Part shown: positions 34,561-45,338 of the stretch, piece by piece
Layout of the letters: every line of letters starts with the position of its first letter
Position numbering within the stretch: position 1 is the stretch's first letter
From: Pseudomonas chlororaphis subsp. aurantiaca
GTDB taxonomy: Bacteria; Pseudomonadota; Gammaproteobacteria; Pseudomonadales; Pseudomonadaceae
Assembly: GCF_013466605.1 (NCBI RefSeq)
Contig: NZ_CP059162.1
Coordinates: forward strand, 4,278,001 to 4,342,000
Reading direction: 5' to 3'
Length of the DNA: 64,000 nt
The notes under the pieces: generated by a model
The model's database searches: none
Told to the model about the DNA's origin: nothing
The model's input: only the letters and a program-made list of their open reading frames with translations
Translations under genes and position numbers: made by a program

Positions 34561-34896
34561 TTACAGGCAATCGTGCACGGCCTTTTTCAGCACCGCGGAC
34601 TTGGCCCAGGGTGTTCCCTGGTAGAGCGAGACCAGGCTGCCGTTCTTCGACTTCACCACTTCCACGACCTCATCCGATGCCAGGCTGCCAGGAGCGGTGA
34701 TTCGATAGCCGTTGGAGATATCGGCCTGGGTGCTCCTGGGCGTCTCACGCTGCCAGGCCGGCAGAACACACTGCGCATAGTCTTTTGGCGTTTTGCCAGT
34801 CAGCTCACTGACATTCGGTTTGCCCGGTGCCAAAGCCGTGGGTAACGAACACCCGGCCAACAGTCCCATCAGCGACGCCCCTAGCCAAACTCGCAT
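34561..34896 (-). CDS. Small lipoprotein, unknown function
   Basis: 111 residues with a lipoprotein signal (WLGASLMGLLAGC, lipobox LAGC at Cys16). The mature part, VSELTGKTPKDYAQCVLPAW, then SNGYRITAPGS and a final AKSAVLKKAVHDC, looks like a small beta-rich domain with two or three cysteines. I do not recognise a named family, though similar proteins seem common in Pseudomonas. It would be sorted to the outer membrane, as no Asp follows the lipid Cys. Single-gene unit. Confidence 0.75.
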   Translation of the reverse strand: MRVWLGASLMGLLAGCSLPTALAPGKPNVSELTGKTPKDYAQCVLPAWQRETPRSTQADISNGYRITAPGSLASDEVVEVVKSKNGSLVSLYQGTPWAKSAVLKKAVHDCL

Positions 34897-35042
34897 ATGT
34901 CTTCCTCATCCCTAAAAAATCGAGAAATGTATCATTTGCCCGCACCGACCGTTAGCAACACCTGCCTCTTTCGCCGAACGCTCCCCTGCCCGGCGATCAT
35001 CACCTGACAGCTGTCAAAAAACCGTTAACCCCATCACGTCCC

Positions 35043-35213
35043 CGAACAGGCAAATGGTTCACCCGCTTTGATGCCGACCCAAACGTACTCGGATTCCCCC
35101 TGGGGACCCTGGACAGCGATCCTCGGGTCAGCGCGAGCCGCCATGTCTTTGTCGGGAGCAAGGCGCCCTGGTTCACCATCACCGATGACCTGGCGCAACA
35201 TGACACCTATTGA
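35043..35213 (+). pseudogene. C-terminal remnant of a GFA/CENP-V-family gene
   Basis: The plus frame ending at TGA 35211-35213 reads TGKWFTRFDADPNVLGFPLG, then TLDSDPRVSASRHVFVGSKA and PWFTITDDLAQHD. This is the C-terminal part of a glutathione-dependent formaldehyde-activating-type protein (the LGTLD and KAPWFxITDDL motifs). The zinc-binding Cys motifs of the N-terminal half are missing: an in-frame stop lies about 100 bases upstream and no start with a ribosome site is present. It is a dead fragment. Confidence 0.75.
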
Positions 35214-35333
35214 AGGCATTTGAGGAACGAACCGCGACTGTTCATAGAGTTCGGATGAGTGGTGCACGCCAACACGTCCTTTTGGGAATATCTTGAATCG
35301 CCAACACCCAAATACAGCCCAAAGGACGCGGCG

Positions 35334-35570
35334 ATGAACAGCATCAAGACTTTCGAAATCCGCTACTGTTTCGCAGGTTCACAAAGGACCTTCACTTACC
35401 AGGGCGCGCGATTGAGCGACAGCGATACCTGGTATCTGGCCTTTCTGCATTCCGGGTGCCTGATTACCCACGACACCCCCTGCGGCGGGACCTACCGCAC
35501 GATGCAGACATTCGCCGAGCGCAGTGGCGTCACGCTGGCGAACTGGAGAGAGCTGTCTGAAAAGAACTAG
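35334..35570 (+). CDS. Small hypothetical protein
   Basis: 78 residues from the ATG at 35334, preceded by AAAGGA. It starts MNSIKTFEIRYCFAGSQRTF, then has YLAFLHSGCLITHD. Such short proteins with an alternating strand pattern and Trp-Tyr/His core are found in Pseudomonas; it may belong to DUF6555, but I am not sure. No signal or membrane part. Alone in its strand between the GFA remnant and the DUF1652 gene. Confidence 0.55.
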   Translation: MNSIKTFEIRYCFAGSQRTFTYQGARLSDSDTWYLAFLHSGCLITHDTPCGGTYRTMQTFAERSGVTLANWRELSEKN

Positions 35571-35659
35571 CCCTGCCTCCCCGCAACCGTTCAGACGTCA
35601 CCTGCTACATTCGCGCAAGGAAGCGCGCTAACCTGCCCAATGCTCAACGTGCACAACCA

Positions 35660-35908
35660 CTAGAAACCGCCGGCAAATGCCCGACGCCCTGCCCTGATTT
35701 CAGTCCGCAACTCACCGACAAAATTGGCCGCCGCGCGGACACTGGTGAGATGCTCGGTCGATACCCCGGTAATGAACAGATCGATCCGTCCGCTTTGCGG
35801 CTCGAAAACCTTGATCGCCAGGGAGCCGTCGGGGTTGACGGTGCAGGTGCAGGAAAGCGGCAGGAAACCGGACTCCAGGATCTGGCAAAGCTCATCCATC
35901 GAGAGCAT
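35660..35908 (-). CDS. DUF1652-family small protein
   Basis: 82 residues from the ATG at 35908, which follows GGAGG; a longer frame to 35980 has no ribosome site. MLSMDELCQILESGFLPLSC, VNPDGSLAIKVFEPQSGRID and the helical end match the DUF1652 pattern, which is largely restricted to Pseudomonas. The function is unknown. It is a small, soluble, cytoplasmic protein. Confidence 0.8.
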   Translation of the reverse strand: MLSMDELCQILESGFLPLSCTCTVNPDGSLAIKVFEPQSGRIDLFITGVSTEHLTSVRAAANFVGELRTEIRAGRRAFAGGF

Positions 35909-36190
35909 GAGAAATTCCTCCTTCGCGGCGCCACTTGGAGAGAGTGCCCGTTGAGAATAGGTCACAAGAACGGGGCTCATACCAAGGCATTCACTGGAAA
36001 GTGTTATCCAGCGCGCATTTTTGCCTGGCCAATCCGCTCAGTGGCATGGTGCGCACAGGGCTCCGACCGTCCGTCGCGGCAACTCCGCCCGGGAGCATTT
36101 TGACGCTGGACCGGCCAGGCGTTATGGTCGCTGGGCTTTCGCACAGCCCCAACCCGAAACGACTTCCTCCAACCCCATCCAGGATCGCCG

Positions 36191-36523
36191 ATGGCCGCCC
36201 CCGAATACCCGCATGAAGTGGCCCTGCAGAAGTTTCTCGCGGCGCGCCCGGAGCTTCGTGAAGCACTGGATCACCTCAACCCCCTGGCTGCCCAGGCCAG
36301 GGGCGAAACCCAGGAGCAATACCGCACGGAGCGACTTCACGAAGCCTTCGAGGCCGAGGCGGAACGTCAGGGCCTGTTTGCCTGGGAACTGAGCCTGCAA
36401 CTGACCGCACAGAGCGCGGAGGAATTTGCCGCGCGGCGGCTCGAAGTGCACCGGGAAGTGGCGGAGATGGCCGGCATGCCCTGGAGCGAGTATTGCGAGC
36501 TACATGGCCTGCCACGCGATTGA
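36191..36523 (+). CDS. DUF6388-like hypothetical protein
   Basis: 110 residues, mainly helical and acidic. HEVALQKFLAARPELREALD, LNPLAAQARGETQEQYRTER and the final MPWSEYCELHGL fit a family I recall as DUF6388 in Pseudomonas. There is no signal peptide, membrane helix or metal motif. Function unknown. It precedes the DUF1275 gene by 51 bases in the same direction, so the two may be cotranscribed. Confidence 0.65.
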   Translation: MAAPEYPHEVALQKFLAARPELREALDHLNPLAAQARGETQEQYRTERLHEAFEAEAERQGLFAWELSLQLTAQSAEEFAARRLEVHREVAEMAGMPWSEYCELHGLPRD

Positions 36524-36574
36524 GCGCCGCTCGGGCCTTCGATAAAGGATCACTGTCACCATGAGTCAACGCTG

Positions 36575-37279
36575 ATGCTGCCCTCTTCCACCAGCCTTCG
36601 TAGTAACCCGGAGCTGCTGCGGCGCCAGAAATGGCGCGGCCGCATAGGCCTGTGCCTGGTCGCCAGCCTATCGGTCCTGGCCGGCATGACCGACGCCATC
36701 GGCTTCATGGCCACCGGCGATTTCGTCTCCTTCATGAGCGGCAACACCACGCGCCTGGCCGTCGCCATCAGCGATGCCGACCTGGCCCTGACCCTACATC
36801 TGATGCTGCTGGTCGCCACCTTCATCGCCGGCAACGCCCTGGGCATAGTCGTCAGCCGCTTTGGCGGACGCCGCGCCCTGCCACTGCTGCTGTGCATTGC
36901 CACGCTGCTGTGCGCGGCAGCCGCCTGGCCGTTTGAACAACGGCTACCGGCCGTGCTGGCCGCGATCATCTCCATGGGCATGCTCAACGCCGCCGTCGAG
37001 GAAGTGAACGGGCTTCCCGTGGGCCTGACCTATGTCACCGGCGCCCTGTCGCGCTTTGGCCGCGGCCTGGGCCGCTGGATGCTCGGCGAGCGGCGCAATG
37101 GCTGGCGCGTGCAGCTGGTGCCCTGGAGCGGCATGTTCGCCGGGGCCGTGCTGGGCGCCGTTCTGGAGCAGCATCTCGGCCTCGCGGCCCTGTTCGTCAG
37201 TGGCCTGCTGTCGGCGCTGCTGGGGCTGCTGTCGCTGAAGATCCCCCATCGCTGGCAACTGGGCTATATGCCGCGCTAA
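36575..37279 (+). CDS. DUF1275 (YoaK-like) membrane protein
   Basis: 234 residues with six predicted membrane helices. The opening helix with AGMTDAIGFMATGDFVSFMS, followed by GNTTRLAVA, is the DUF1275 hallmark, and GLPVGLTYVTGALSRFG is the second conserved loop. These inner-membrane proteins are suspected transporters; none of the substrates is known to me. Confidence 0.85.
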   Translation: MLPSSTSLRSNPELLRRQKWRGRIGLCLVASLSVLAGMTDAIGFMATGDFVSFMSGNTTRLAVAISDADLALTLHLMLLVATFIAGNALGIVVSRFGGRRALPLLLCIATLLCAAAAWPFEQRLPAVLAAIISMGMLNAAVEEVNGLPVGLTYVTGALSRFGRGLGRWMLGERRNGWRVQLVPWSGMFAGAVLGAVLEQHLGLAALFVSGLLSALLGLLSLKIPHRWQLGYMPR

Positions 37280-37343
37280 AGCCACTTCGCCGGGCCTGGC
37301 ATAAAGCTTTATCATGGCCCCAGGTTTGCAGACAGAGTTCTTC

Positions 37344-37736
37344 ATGAAGTTCGCCATTGCCCTTTTTTCCGCCGCTCACGCGCCCTCCTCGCGCCGCGCC
37401 CTGGCATTCGCCCAGGCAGCGCTGGACGGTGGCCACGAGATCGTGCGGCTGTTTTTCTATCAGGATGGCGTGCACAGCGCATCGGACAACATTGTCACCC
37501 CGCAGGACGAGCTGGACCTGCCCGCGCAATGGCGGACCTTCGTCAGCGAGCACCAGCTCGATGGCGTGGTGTGCATTGCCGCGGCCCTGCGCCGCGGGGT
37601 GCTGAACCAGGAGGAGGCCGCGCGCTACCGGCGCCCGGCCGTCAACCTGAGCGCGCCCTGGGAGCTTTCCGGGCTCGGCCAGTTGCACGACGCCGTACAG
37701 GCGGCCGATCGCCTGATCTGTTTCGGAGGGCCATGA
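37344..37736 (+). CDS. tusD: tRNA 2-thiouridine sulphur relay protein TusD
   Basis: 130 residues from the ATG at 37344 (MKFAIALFSAAHAPSS). The relay Cys lies in GVVCIAAALRRGV. TusD accepts sulphur from TusA within the TusBCD hexamer and passes it to TusE, for 2-thiouridine formation at tRNA position 34 by MnmA, which is encoded later in this window (59516). It is the first gene of a tight cluster; tusC starts one base after its stop. Confidence 0.93.
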   Translation: MKFAIALFSAAHAPSSRRALAFAQAALDGGHEIVRLFFYQDGVHSASDNIVTPQDELDLPAQWRTFVSEHQLDGVVCIAAALRRGVLNQEEAARYRRPAVNLSAPWELSGLGQLHDAVQAADRLICFGGP

Positions 37737-37737
37737 A

Positions 37738-38100
37738 ATGGCGCAATCCCTGTTGATTATCAGCCGCCAGGCGCCCTGGTCCGGCCCCGGCGCACGCGAG
37801 GCACTGGATATCGTGCTGGCCGGCGGCGCCTTCGACTTGCCGATCGGCCTGCTGTTTCTCGACGACGGCGTGTTTCAGCTGGCCCCCGGGCAAAAAGCCG
37901 CCGCCGTGCAGCAAAAGGACCTCAGCGCCAATCTGCAGGCCCTGTCGTTGTTCGGTGTGGAGCAGTTGTTCGCCTGTGGCGCCAGCGTGGCGGAACGTGG
38001 CCTCGACCCGGCCGCGCTGAACCTGGACGAGGTGCAGGTCCTGGCCCCGGCCGAACTCGGCGCGCTTATTGACCGTTTTGACCAGGTGATCACCCTCTGA
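37738..38100 (+). CDS. tusC: Sulphur relay protein TusC
   Basis: 120 residues of the DsrF/TusC type: SLLIISRQAPWSGPGAREAL start and LFGVEQLFACGASVAERGL with the conserved cysteine near residue 80. TusC holds the TusBCD complex together. Its last base is the first base of the tusB start. Confidence 0.92.
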   Translation: MAQSLLIISRQAPWSGPGAREALDIVLAGGAFDLPIGLLFLDDGVFQLAPGQKAAAVQQKDLSANLQALSLFGVEQLFACGASVAERGLDPAALNLDEVQVLAPAELGALIDRFDQVITL

Positions 38101-38399
38101 TGTCGACCTTGCACGTGCTGTCCCACTCGCCCTTCACCGATTCCCGGCTGACCAGTTGCCTGCGCCTGCTCGGCCCGCAGGATGCCCTTCTCCTGTGTGG
38201 CGACGCGGTGTACGCCCTGCAGCCTGGCAGCGCGCCGCTGGCGGCCCTGCAGGCACGCGGGGAGGCGCTGGCGCTCTACGTCCTGGCCGAAGACCACCAA
38301 GCCCGAGGCCTGGAAGTTCCGGCCTGGGCCACCAGTGTCGATTACCCGGCGTTCGTCGCGCTGTCGATCCACTACGACAAGGTCAACAGCTGGTTATGA
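38100..38399 (+). CDS. tusB: Sulphur relay protein TusB
   Basis: 99 residues, DsrH/TusB type, starting MSTLHVLSHSPFTDS. The family pattern DALLLCGDAVYAL is visible, and the end includes DYPAFVALSIHYDKVNSWL. It overlaps tusC by one base and tusE by four, so the complex subunits are translated together. Confidence 0.92.
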   Translation: MSTLHVLSHSPFTDSRLTSCLRLLGPQDALLLCGDAVYALQPGSAPLAALQARGEALALYVLAEDHQARGLEVPAWATSVDYPAFVALSIHYDKVNSWL

Positions 38400-38731
38400 A
38401 TGCACTGACTGTCGGCGAACGCGCCATCGCCCTGGACAAGGATGGCTACCTGGTGGAACTGGGCGACTGGTCCAGCGAGGTGGCCGATGCCCTGGCCGCG
38501 GCGGAACAGATCGAACTGACGCCCGAGCACTGGGAAATCCTCGAGCTGCTGCGCGGCTTCTATCAAGAGTTCCAGCTGTCGCCCGCGACCCGCCCGCTGA
38601 TCAAATACACCGCTTTGAAGCTGGGCCCGGACAAGGGCAACAGCCTGCACCTGAACCGACTGTTCAAAGGCACTCCCGCCAAACTTGCCGCCAAGCTGGC
38701 GGGCCTGCCCAAGCCGACCAATTGCCTATGA
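38396..38731 (+). CDS. tusE: Sulphur relay protein TusE
   Basis: 111 residues from the ATG at 38396 (ATGA overlap with tusB). DsrC-like: the end has LKLGPDKGNSLHLNRLFKGTPAKLAA and the penultimate conserved Cys (TNCL), which carries sulphur to MnmA. The start MNALTVGERAIALDKDGYL fits the family. It overlaps the next gene by four bases. Confidence 0.93.
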   Translation: MNALTVGERAIALDKDGYLVELGDWSSEVADALAAAEQIELTPEHWEILELLRGFYQEFQLSPATRPLIKYTALKLGPDKGNSLHLNRLFKGTPAKLAAKLAGLPKPTNCL

Positions 38732-39729
38732 CCGATTTCGCCCCGCTGACCACCGAAACGCCCGCCGAGCACCCTTTCGCGCAGTTCGTGCGCATTCTCG
38801 GCAAAGGCAAACGCGGCGCCCGCAGCCTCACCCGTGAAGAAGCCCGCGAAGCCATGGGCATGCTGCTCGACGACAAGGTCGAGGACACCCAGCTCGGCGC
38901 CTTCCTGATGCTGTTGCGGCACAAGGAAGAAAGCCCCGAGGAACTGGCCGGCTTTACCGAAGCCCTGCGCGAGCGACTGCAGGCGCCACCGATCAAGGTC
39001 GACCTGGACTGGCCCAGCTACGCCGGCAAAAAGCGCCACCTGCCCTGGTTCCTGCTGGCCGCCAAGTGCCTGGCGCAAAACGGTGTGCGCATCCTGCTGC
39101 ACGGCGGTGGCGCCCACACCGCTGGCCGGCTGTACACCGAGCAATTGCTGGAACAACTGCACATCCCGCTGTGCCGCGACTGGCAGGCGGTAGGCAAGGC
39201 GCTGGACCTGGGCAACCTGGCCTTTATCCCCCTGGGCGACTGGGCGCCCCAGCTGCAGCGCATGATCGACCTGCGCAACACCCTGGGCCTGCGCTCGCCG
39301 ATCCACTCCCTGGCGCGCATCCTCAACCCGTTGGGCGCGCGCTGCGGCCTGCAAAGCATCTTCCACCCCGGCTATCAGGCTGTGCACCGTGATGCCAGCG
39401 GCCTGCTGGGGGACAACGTCATTGTGATCAAGGGCGACGGCGGCGAAATCGAGATCAACCCGGACAGCGCCAGCCATCTGTACGGCAGCACCGGCGGCGT
39501 CAGCTGGGATGAGGAATGGCCGGCGCTGTCCGAACAGCGTCATGTCAAACCGGCCGCCCTCGACCCCGAGCACCTGAAAGCCGTCTGGCGCGGCGAAGTG
39601 CAGGACAGCTACCCGCAACTGGCGCTGATCGCCACCATGGCCCTGGCCCTGCGCGGGCTCGGCATGCCCCGGGAACAGGCGTTCGAGCAGGCTCAACAAT
39701 ACTGGGACGCTCGCAACAGATCGATTTAA
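38728..39729 (+). CDS. YbiB/TrpD2-type glycosyltransferase-fold protein
   Basis: 333 residues from the ATG at 38728, which overlaps the tusE stop (ATGA). The fold is that of anthranilate phosphoribosyltransferase: an N-terminal helical domain (GARSLTREEAREAMGMLLDD) and HGGGAHTAGRLYTE in place of the usual PRPP loop. In this YbiB/TrpD2 group the protein binds nucleic acid rather than making tryptophan intermediates. Coupling to tusE suggests an RNA-related job, which is inference. Other trp genes are absent here. Confidence 0.85.
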   Translation: MTDFAPLTTETPAEHPFAQFVRILGKGKRGARSLTREEAREAMGMLLDDKVEDTQLGAFLMLLRHKEESPEELAGFTEALRERLQAPPIKVDLDWPSYAGKKRHLPWFLLAAKCLAQNGVRILLHGGGAHTAGRLYTEQLLEQLHIPLCRDWQAVGKALDLGNLAFIPLGDWAPQLQRMIDLRNTLGLRSPIHSLARILNPLGARCGLQSIFHPGYQAVHRDASGLLGDNVIVIKGDGGEIEINPDSASHLYGSTGGVSWDEEWPALSEQRHVKPAALDPEHLKAVWRGEVQDSYPQLALIATMALALRGLGMPREQAFEQAQQYWDARNRSI

Positions 39730-39766
39730 CCGATCATAACCGCCCGACTTTTGCGTAATTCGTTCG

Positions 39767-39813
39767 AACTCCTCGGATTAGACTGCACTCCAATGCACAC
39801 TGACCGAGGAGTT
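39767..39813 (+). promoter_or_regulatory. Hairpin covering the ribosome site of the next gene
   Basis: AACTCCTCGG at 39767-39776 pairs perfectly with CCGAGGAGTT at 39804-39813, which contains the GAGGAG ribosome site for the ATG at 39819. The T7 run after the stem means it can also act as a terminator just before the start codon. The loop (27 bases) has a small TGCA dyad. It may be a translational or transcriptional attenuator, or simply the terminator of the tus operon reused as a leader. Confidence 0.6.
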
Positions 39814-39818
39814 TTTTT

Positions 39819-40820
39819 ATGGGCCTGCTGATTGAAGGACGCTGGCACGACCAGTGGTACGAAAGCAGCAAAGACGGCGCCTTCCAGCGCGAACAGGCGC
39901 AACGCCGCAACTGGGTGACCGCCGACGGCAAACCCGGCCCTAGCGGCGAAGGCGGCTTTCGCGCGGAAGCCGGCCGTTATCATCTGTATGTCTCCCTGGC
40001 CTGCCCCTGGGCGCACCGCACCCTGATCCTGCGCAAGCTCAAGGGCCTGGAAAGCCTGGTCGACGTGTCTGTGGTCAGCTGGCTGATGCTGGAACAGGGC
40101 TGGACTTTCGACCGGGCCCAGGGCTCCAGCGGTGACAAGCTGGATCACCTGGATTTCCTCCACCAGCGCTACACCGCCGATACCCGCGACTACACCGGCC
40201 GCGTCACCGTGCCCGTGCTCTGGGACACCCAGCAGAAACGTATCGTCAGCAACGAATCGGCGGAAATCATCCGCATGTTCAACAGCGCCTTCGATGACCT
40301 GAGCGGCAACGGCCTGGACTTCTACCCGGAACCGCTACGCCGCGAAATCGACGAGCTGAACGCGCGCATCTATCCCACGGTGAACAACGGCGTATATCGC
40401 GCCGGCTTCGCCACTTCGCAGCAAGCCTACGAAGCGGCCTTCGACGATCTGTTCGCCGAACTCGACTGGCTGGAACAGTGCCTGGGCGGCCAACGCTACC
40501 TGGCCGGCGAATACCTGACGGAAGCGGACATCCGCCTGTTCACCACGCTGATTCGCTTCGACGCGGTGTATTACGGTCACTTCAAGTGCAACCTGCGGCG
40601 GATCGCCGACTATCCGAACCTGTCGAACTGGCTGCGAGAGCTGTATCAGTGGCCGGGGATCGCCGAAACCGTGGATTTCACCCATATCAAGGGGCACTAC
40701 TACGCCAGCCACCGCACCATCAACCCGACCGGCATCGTGCCGAAAGGGCCGGCGCAGGACTTCGATGCGACGCATGATCGCGAGCGTTTGGGCGGGCGGG
40801 GGGTTTGGCGGAAGAATTGA
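39819..40820 (+). CDS. Glutathionyl-hydroquinone reductase (YqjG/Ecm4 type)
   Basis: 333 residues. The active-site motif ACPWAHR has Cys62 and matches the Xi-class glutathione transferase family; KLDHLDFLHQRY, GRVTVPVLWD and VSNESAEIIRMF are also family-typical. It reduces glutathionyl-hydroquinones (or S-glutathionylated substrates) with glutathione in the cytoplasm. The start codon lies right after a hairpin that hides its ribosome site, so expression may be regulated at that step. It is separated from cysG by a BIME. Confidence 0.9.
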   Translation: MGLLIEGRWHDQWYESSKDGAFQREQAQRRNWVTADGKPGPSGEGGFRAEAGRYHLYVSLACPWAHRTLILRKLKGLESLVDVSVVSWLMLEQGWTFDRAQGSSGDKLDHLDFLHQRYTADTRDYTGRVTVPVLWDTQQKRIVSNESAEIIRMFNSAFDDLSGNGLDFYPEPLRREIDELNARIYPTVNNGVYRAGFATSQQAYEAAFDDLFAELDWLEQCLGGQRYLAGEYLTEADIRLFTTLIRFDAVYYGHFKCNLRRIADYPNLSNWLRELYQWPGIAETVDFTHIKGHYYASHRTINPTGIVPKGPAQDFDATHDRERLGGRGVWRKN

Positions 40821-40830
40821 GGTAGGGGGT

Positions 40831-40916
40831 CAGTCGCTATCGCGGGCAAGGCTCACTCCTACAGAAGAAGCGTCTTCTGTAGGAGCGGCCGGTCGACGCT
40901 CGATTGCCCGCGATGC
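40831..40916. repeat. Paired REP elements (BIME)
   Basis: Two inverted copies around a centre CTCCTACAGAAGA-AGCG-TCTTCTGTAGGAG. It sits between the converging YqjG-like gene and cysG and may serve as a transcription stop. Confidence 0.8.
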
Positions 40917-40919
40917 TGT

Positions 40920-42314
40920 TCAGACCTGCGACTGCGCGCCTTCGAACCAGGCGAGCTTCTCGCGAAGCTGCACCACTTCGCCGACGATCACCAGGGTTGG
41001 CGCATGCACTTCATGCTCCGCCACCAGCTTCGGCAGGTCCGCCAGGGTGCCGGTGAACACCCGCTGGTTGGAGGTCGTGCCCTGCTGGATCAAGGCGGCC
41101 GGCGTATCCGCCGAACGGCCATGCTGGATCAGTTGTTCGCAGATCACCGGCAAGCCCACCAGGCCCATGTAGAACACCAGGGTCTGTGCAGGCGCGACCA
41201 GGTCGGCCCAAGGCAGATCGGTGGTACCGTCCTTCAGATGCCCGGTGACGAAACGCACGGACTGCGCATAGTCACGGTGGGTCAGCGGAATCCCGGCATA
41301 GGCCGCGCAGCCGCTGGCCGCGGTAATCCCCGGCACCACCTGGAACGGAATGCCCTGGGCCGCCAGCTCTTCGATCTCTTCGCCGCCACGGCCGAAGATA
41401 AACGGATCGCCCCCCTTCAGACGCAGCACGCGCTTGCCCTGCTTGGCCAGGTCCACCAGTTGCTGGTTGATCTGCTCCTGGGGCAAGGCATGATCGGCGC
41501 GGCGCTTGCCGACATACACCCGCTCGGCATCGCGCCGGCACAGCTCGAGAATCGCCGGTGCCACCAGGCGATCGTAGAGCACCACATCGGCTTGCTGCAT
41601 CAGGCGCAAGGCGCGGAAGGTCAGCAGGTCCGGATCGCCCGGCCCCGCCCCCACCAGATACACCTCGCCCGGCGCATGAGGCGCTTCGCCGGCGATCTTG
41701 GCCTGTAGCAAGCGCTCGGCCTCTTCGCCCTGCCCAGCCAACTGCCGGTCGGCGATCGGTCCCTGGAACACGTCTTCCCAGAAGGCACGACGCTGTTGCA
41801 CGTCCGGAAACAGGCCTTTGACCTGATTGCGAAAACGCGCGGCCAGGCCGGCCAGCTGACCGTAAGTCGAGGGAATCCAGGTTTCCAGCTTGGCCCGGAT
41901 CAGGCGCGCCAGCACCGGCGCATCGCCGCCGCTGGAGACGGCAATGACCAGCGGCGAACGGTCGACGATCGCCGGGAAGATCACGCTGCACAGGGCCGGC
42001 GCGTCCGCCACATTGACCGGCACGCAGCGCCGATGAGCGTCGGCGGAGACCTGGGCGTTGAGCGGTTCGTCGTCGGTGGCGGCGATGATCAGCACGCAGC
42101 CGTCCAGGTCCGCCTCGACATAACCGCGCAACCGGCATTCGCCGCCGCTGGCCGTGACCAGCTCACGCAATTGGGGTTCCACTTCAGGCGCAACTACCCG
42201 CAGCAGCGCACCGGCGTCGGCCAGCAGGCGGGATTTGCGCAAGGCAATCTCCCCGCCGCCGACCACCAACACACGACTGCCGCGCAGGTTATGAAACAGC
42301 GGCAGAAATTCCAT
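40920..42314 (-). CDS. cysG: Siroheme synthase CysG
   Basis: 464 residues, full length. The N-terminal domain ([17 protein letters not shown]) is the dehydrogenase/ferrochelatase part; the C-terminal part ([52 protein letters not shown]) is the uroporphyrinogen-III methyltransferase. Siroheme is the cofactor of sulphite and nitrite reductases. The start lies directly after the serS stop (one base away) and it is the last gene of the leftward ftsK-cysG run. Confidence 0.96.
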   Translation of the reverse strand: MEFLPLFHNLRGSRVLVVGGGEIALRKSRLLADAGALLRVVAPEVEPQLRELVTASGGECRLRGYVEADLDGCVLIIAATDDEPLNAQVSADAHRRCVPVNVADAPALCSVIFPAIVDRSPLVIAVSSGGDAPVLARLIRAKLETWIPSTYGQLAGLAARFRNQVKGLFPDVQQRRAFWEDVFQGPIADRQLAGQGEEAERLLQAKIAGEAPHAPGEVYLVGAGPGDPDLLTFRALRLMQQADVVLYDRLVAPAILELCRRDAERVYVGKRRADHALPQEQINQQLVDLAKQGKRVLRLKGGDPFIFGRGGEEIEELAAQGIPFQVVPGITAASGCAAYAGIPLTHRDYAQSVRFVTGHLKDGTTDLPWADLVAPAQTLVFYMGLVGLPVICEQLIQHGRSADTPAALIQQGTTSNQRVFTGTLADLPKLVAEHEVHAPTLVIVGEVVQLREKLAWFEGAQSQV

Positions 42315-43982
<1,668 letters not shown>

Positions 43983-43986
<4 letters not shown>

Positions 43987-45308
43987 GGTTTTCTCCGCTG
44001 CTTGGGGCTGGTCCGATCAAGCTCCGCCAGATGCTTGAGCTTCTCGCCGATCTTCAGTTCCAGGCCACGGGGCACGGGCTGATAGAACGGCTGCGGCTCC
44101 AGCGCCTCGGGAAAGTAGTCTTCACCGGCCGCGTAGGCATCCGGCTCATCGTGGGCATAGCGATATTCGTCGCCGTAGCCCAACTGCTTCATCAGTTTGG
44201 TTGGCGCATTGCGCAGGTGCAGCGGCACTTCCAGCGAACCATGTTCGGCGGCGCTGCGCATGGCGGCCTTGAAGCCCATGTACACGGCATTGCTTTTCGG
44301 CGCGCAGGCCAGGTAGGTGATGGCCTGGGCCACCGCCAGCTCGCCTTCGGGACTGCCCAGGCGCTCCTGCACGTCCCAGGCGGCCAGGCACAGGCTCAGC
44401 GCCCGCGGATCGGCGTTGCCGATGTCTTCGCTGGCCATGCGCACCACGCGCCGCGCCAGGTACAACGGGTCGCAACCACCGTCGAGCATCCGCGCGAACC
44501 AGTACAGGGCGCCGTCCGGGTTGGAACCACGGACCGACTTGTGCAGCGCCGAAATCTGGTCGTAGAAGGCTTCGCCGCCCTTGTCGAAACGCCGACGGGT
44601 ATCGCCCAGCAGGCTTTGCAGCAGCTCGACACCGATTTCCGTACCGTCTTCGGCGAGATCGGAGGCGTTCTCCAGCAGGTTGAGCAGCCGCCGGCCATCG
44701 CCGTCCGCTGCCGCCAGGAGCATCTGGAAGCCTTCGTCACTGAGGCTCAGCTGGCGTTTTCCCAGCCCGCGTTCTTCGCTCAACGCGCGCTGTACCAGCT
44801 TGTGCAGCGCCGCCTCGTCGAGGCTCTTGAGCACATACACCCGGGCCCGGGACAACAGTGCGTTGTTCAGCTCGAAGGATGGGTTCTCGGTGGTCGCGCC
44901 GATGAAAATCAGGGTGCCGTCTTCGACGTAAGGCAGGAAGGCATCCTGCTGGGACTTGTTGAAACGGTGCACTTCGTCGACGAACAGGATGGTCCGGCGC
45001 CCGTACTGGGCCGCCTGCTGCTTGGCGATTTCCACCGCCTGGCGGATCTCCTTGACCCCGGCCAACACCGCCGAGACCGTTTCGAAGTGCGCATCCGAGA
45101 CTTTCGCCAGGAGCCGCGCCAAGGTGGTCTTGCCCACCCCCGGCGGCCCCCAGAAGATCATCGAGTGCAAGGCCCCCTGCTCCAGCGCTTCGCGCAGAGG
45201 CTTGCCGCGGGCGAGCACATGCTCCTGACCGACGTACTCGTCCAGGTTGGCCGGGCGCAAGCGCGCGGCCAGGGGTTGGGCGATCGGGTCACTGCGAAAC
45301 AGATCCAT
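43983..45308 (-). CDS. rarA: Replication-associated recombination protein RarA (MgsA)
   Basis: 441 residues, AAA+ ATPase related to clamp loaders. It shows Walker [12 protein letters not shown], Walker [20 protein letters not shown], sensor 1 GATTENPSF and a C-terminal oligomerisation domain ([12 protein letters not shown], then [10 protein letters not shown]). It acts at stalled replication forks. It is followed by crcB with a four-base overlap and preceded by lolA. Confidence 0.96.
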
Positions 45309-45338
45309 GGCGGACGATTGAAACCTCTTGGCGTCGAC

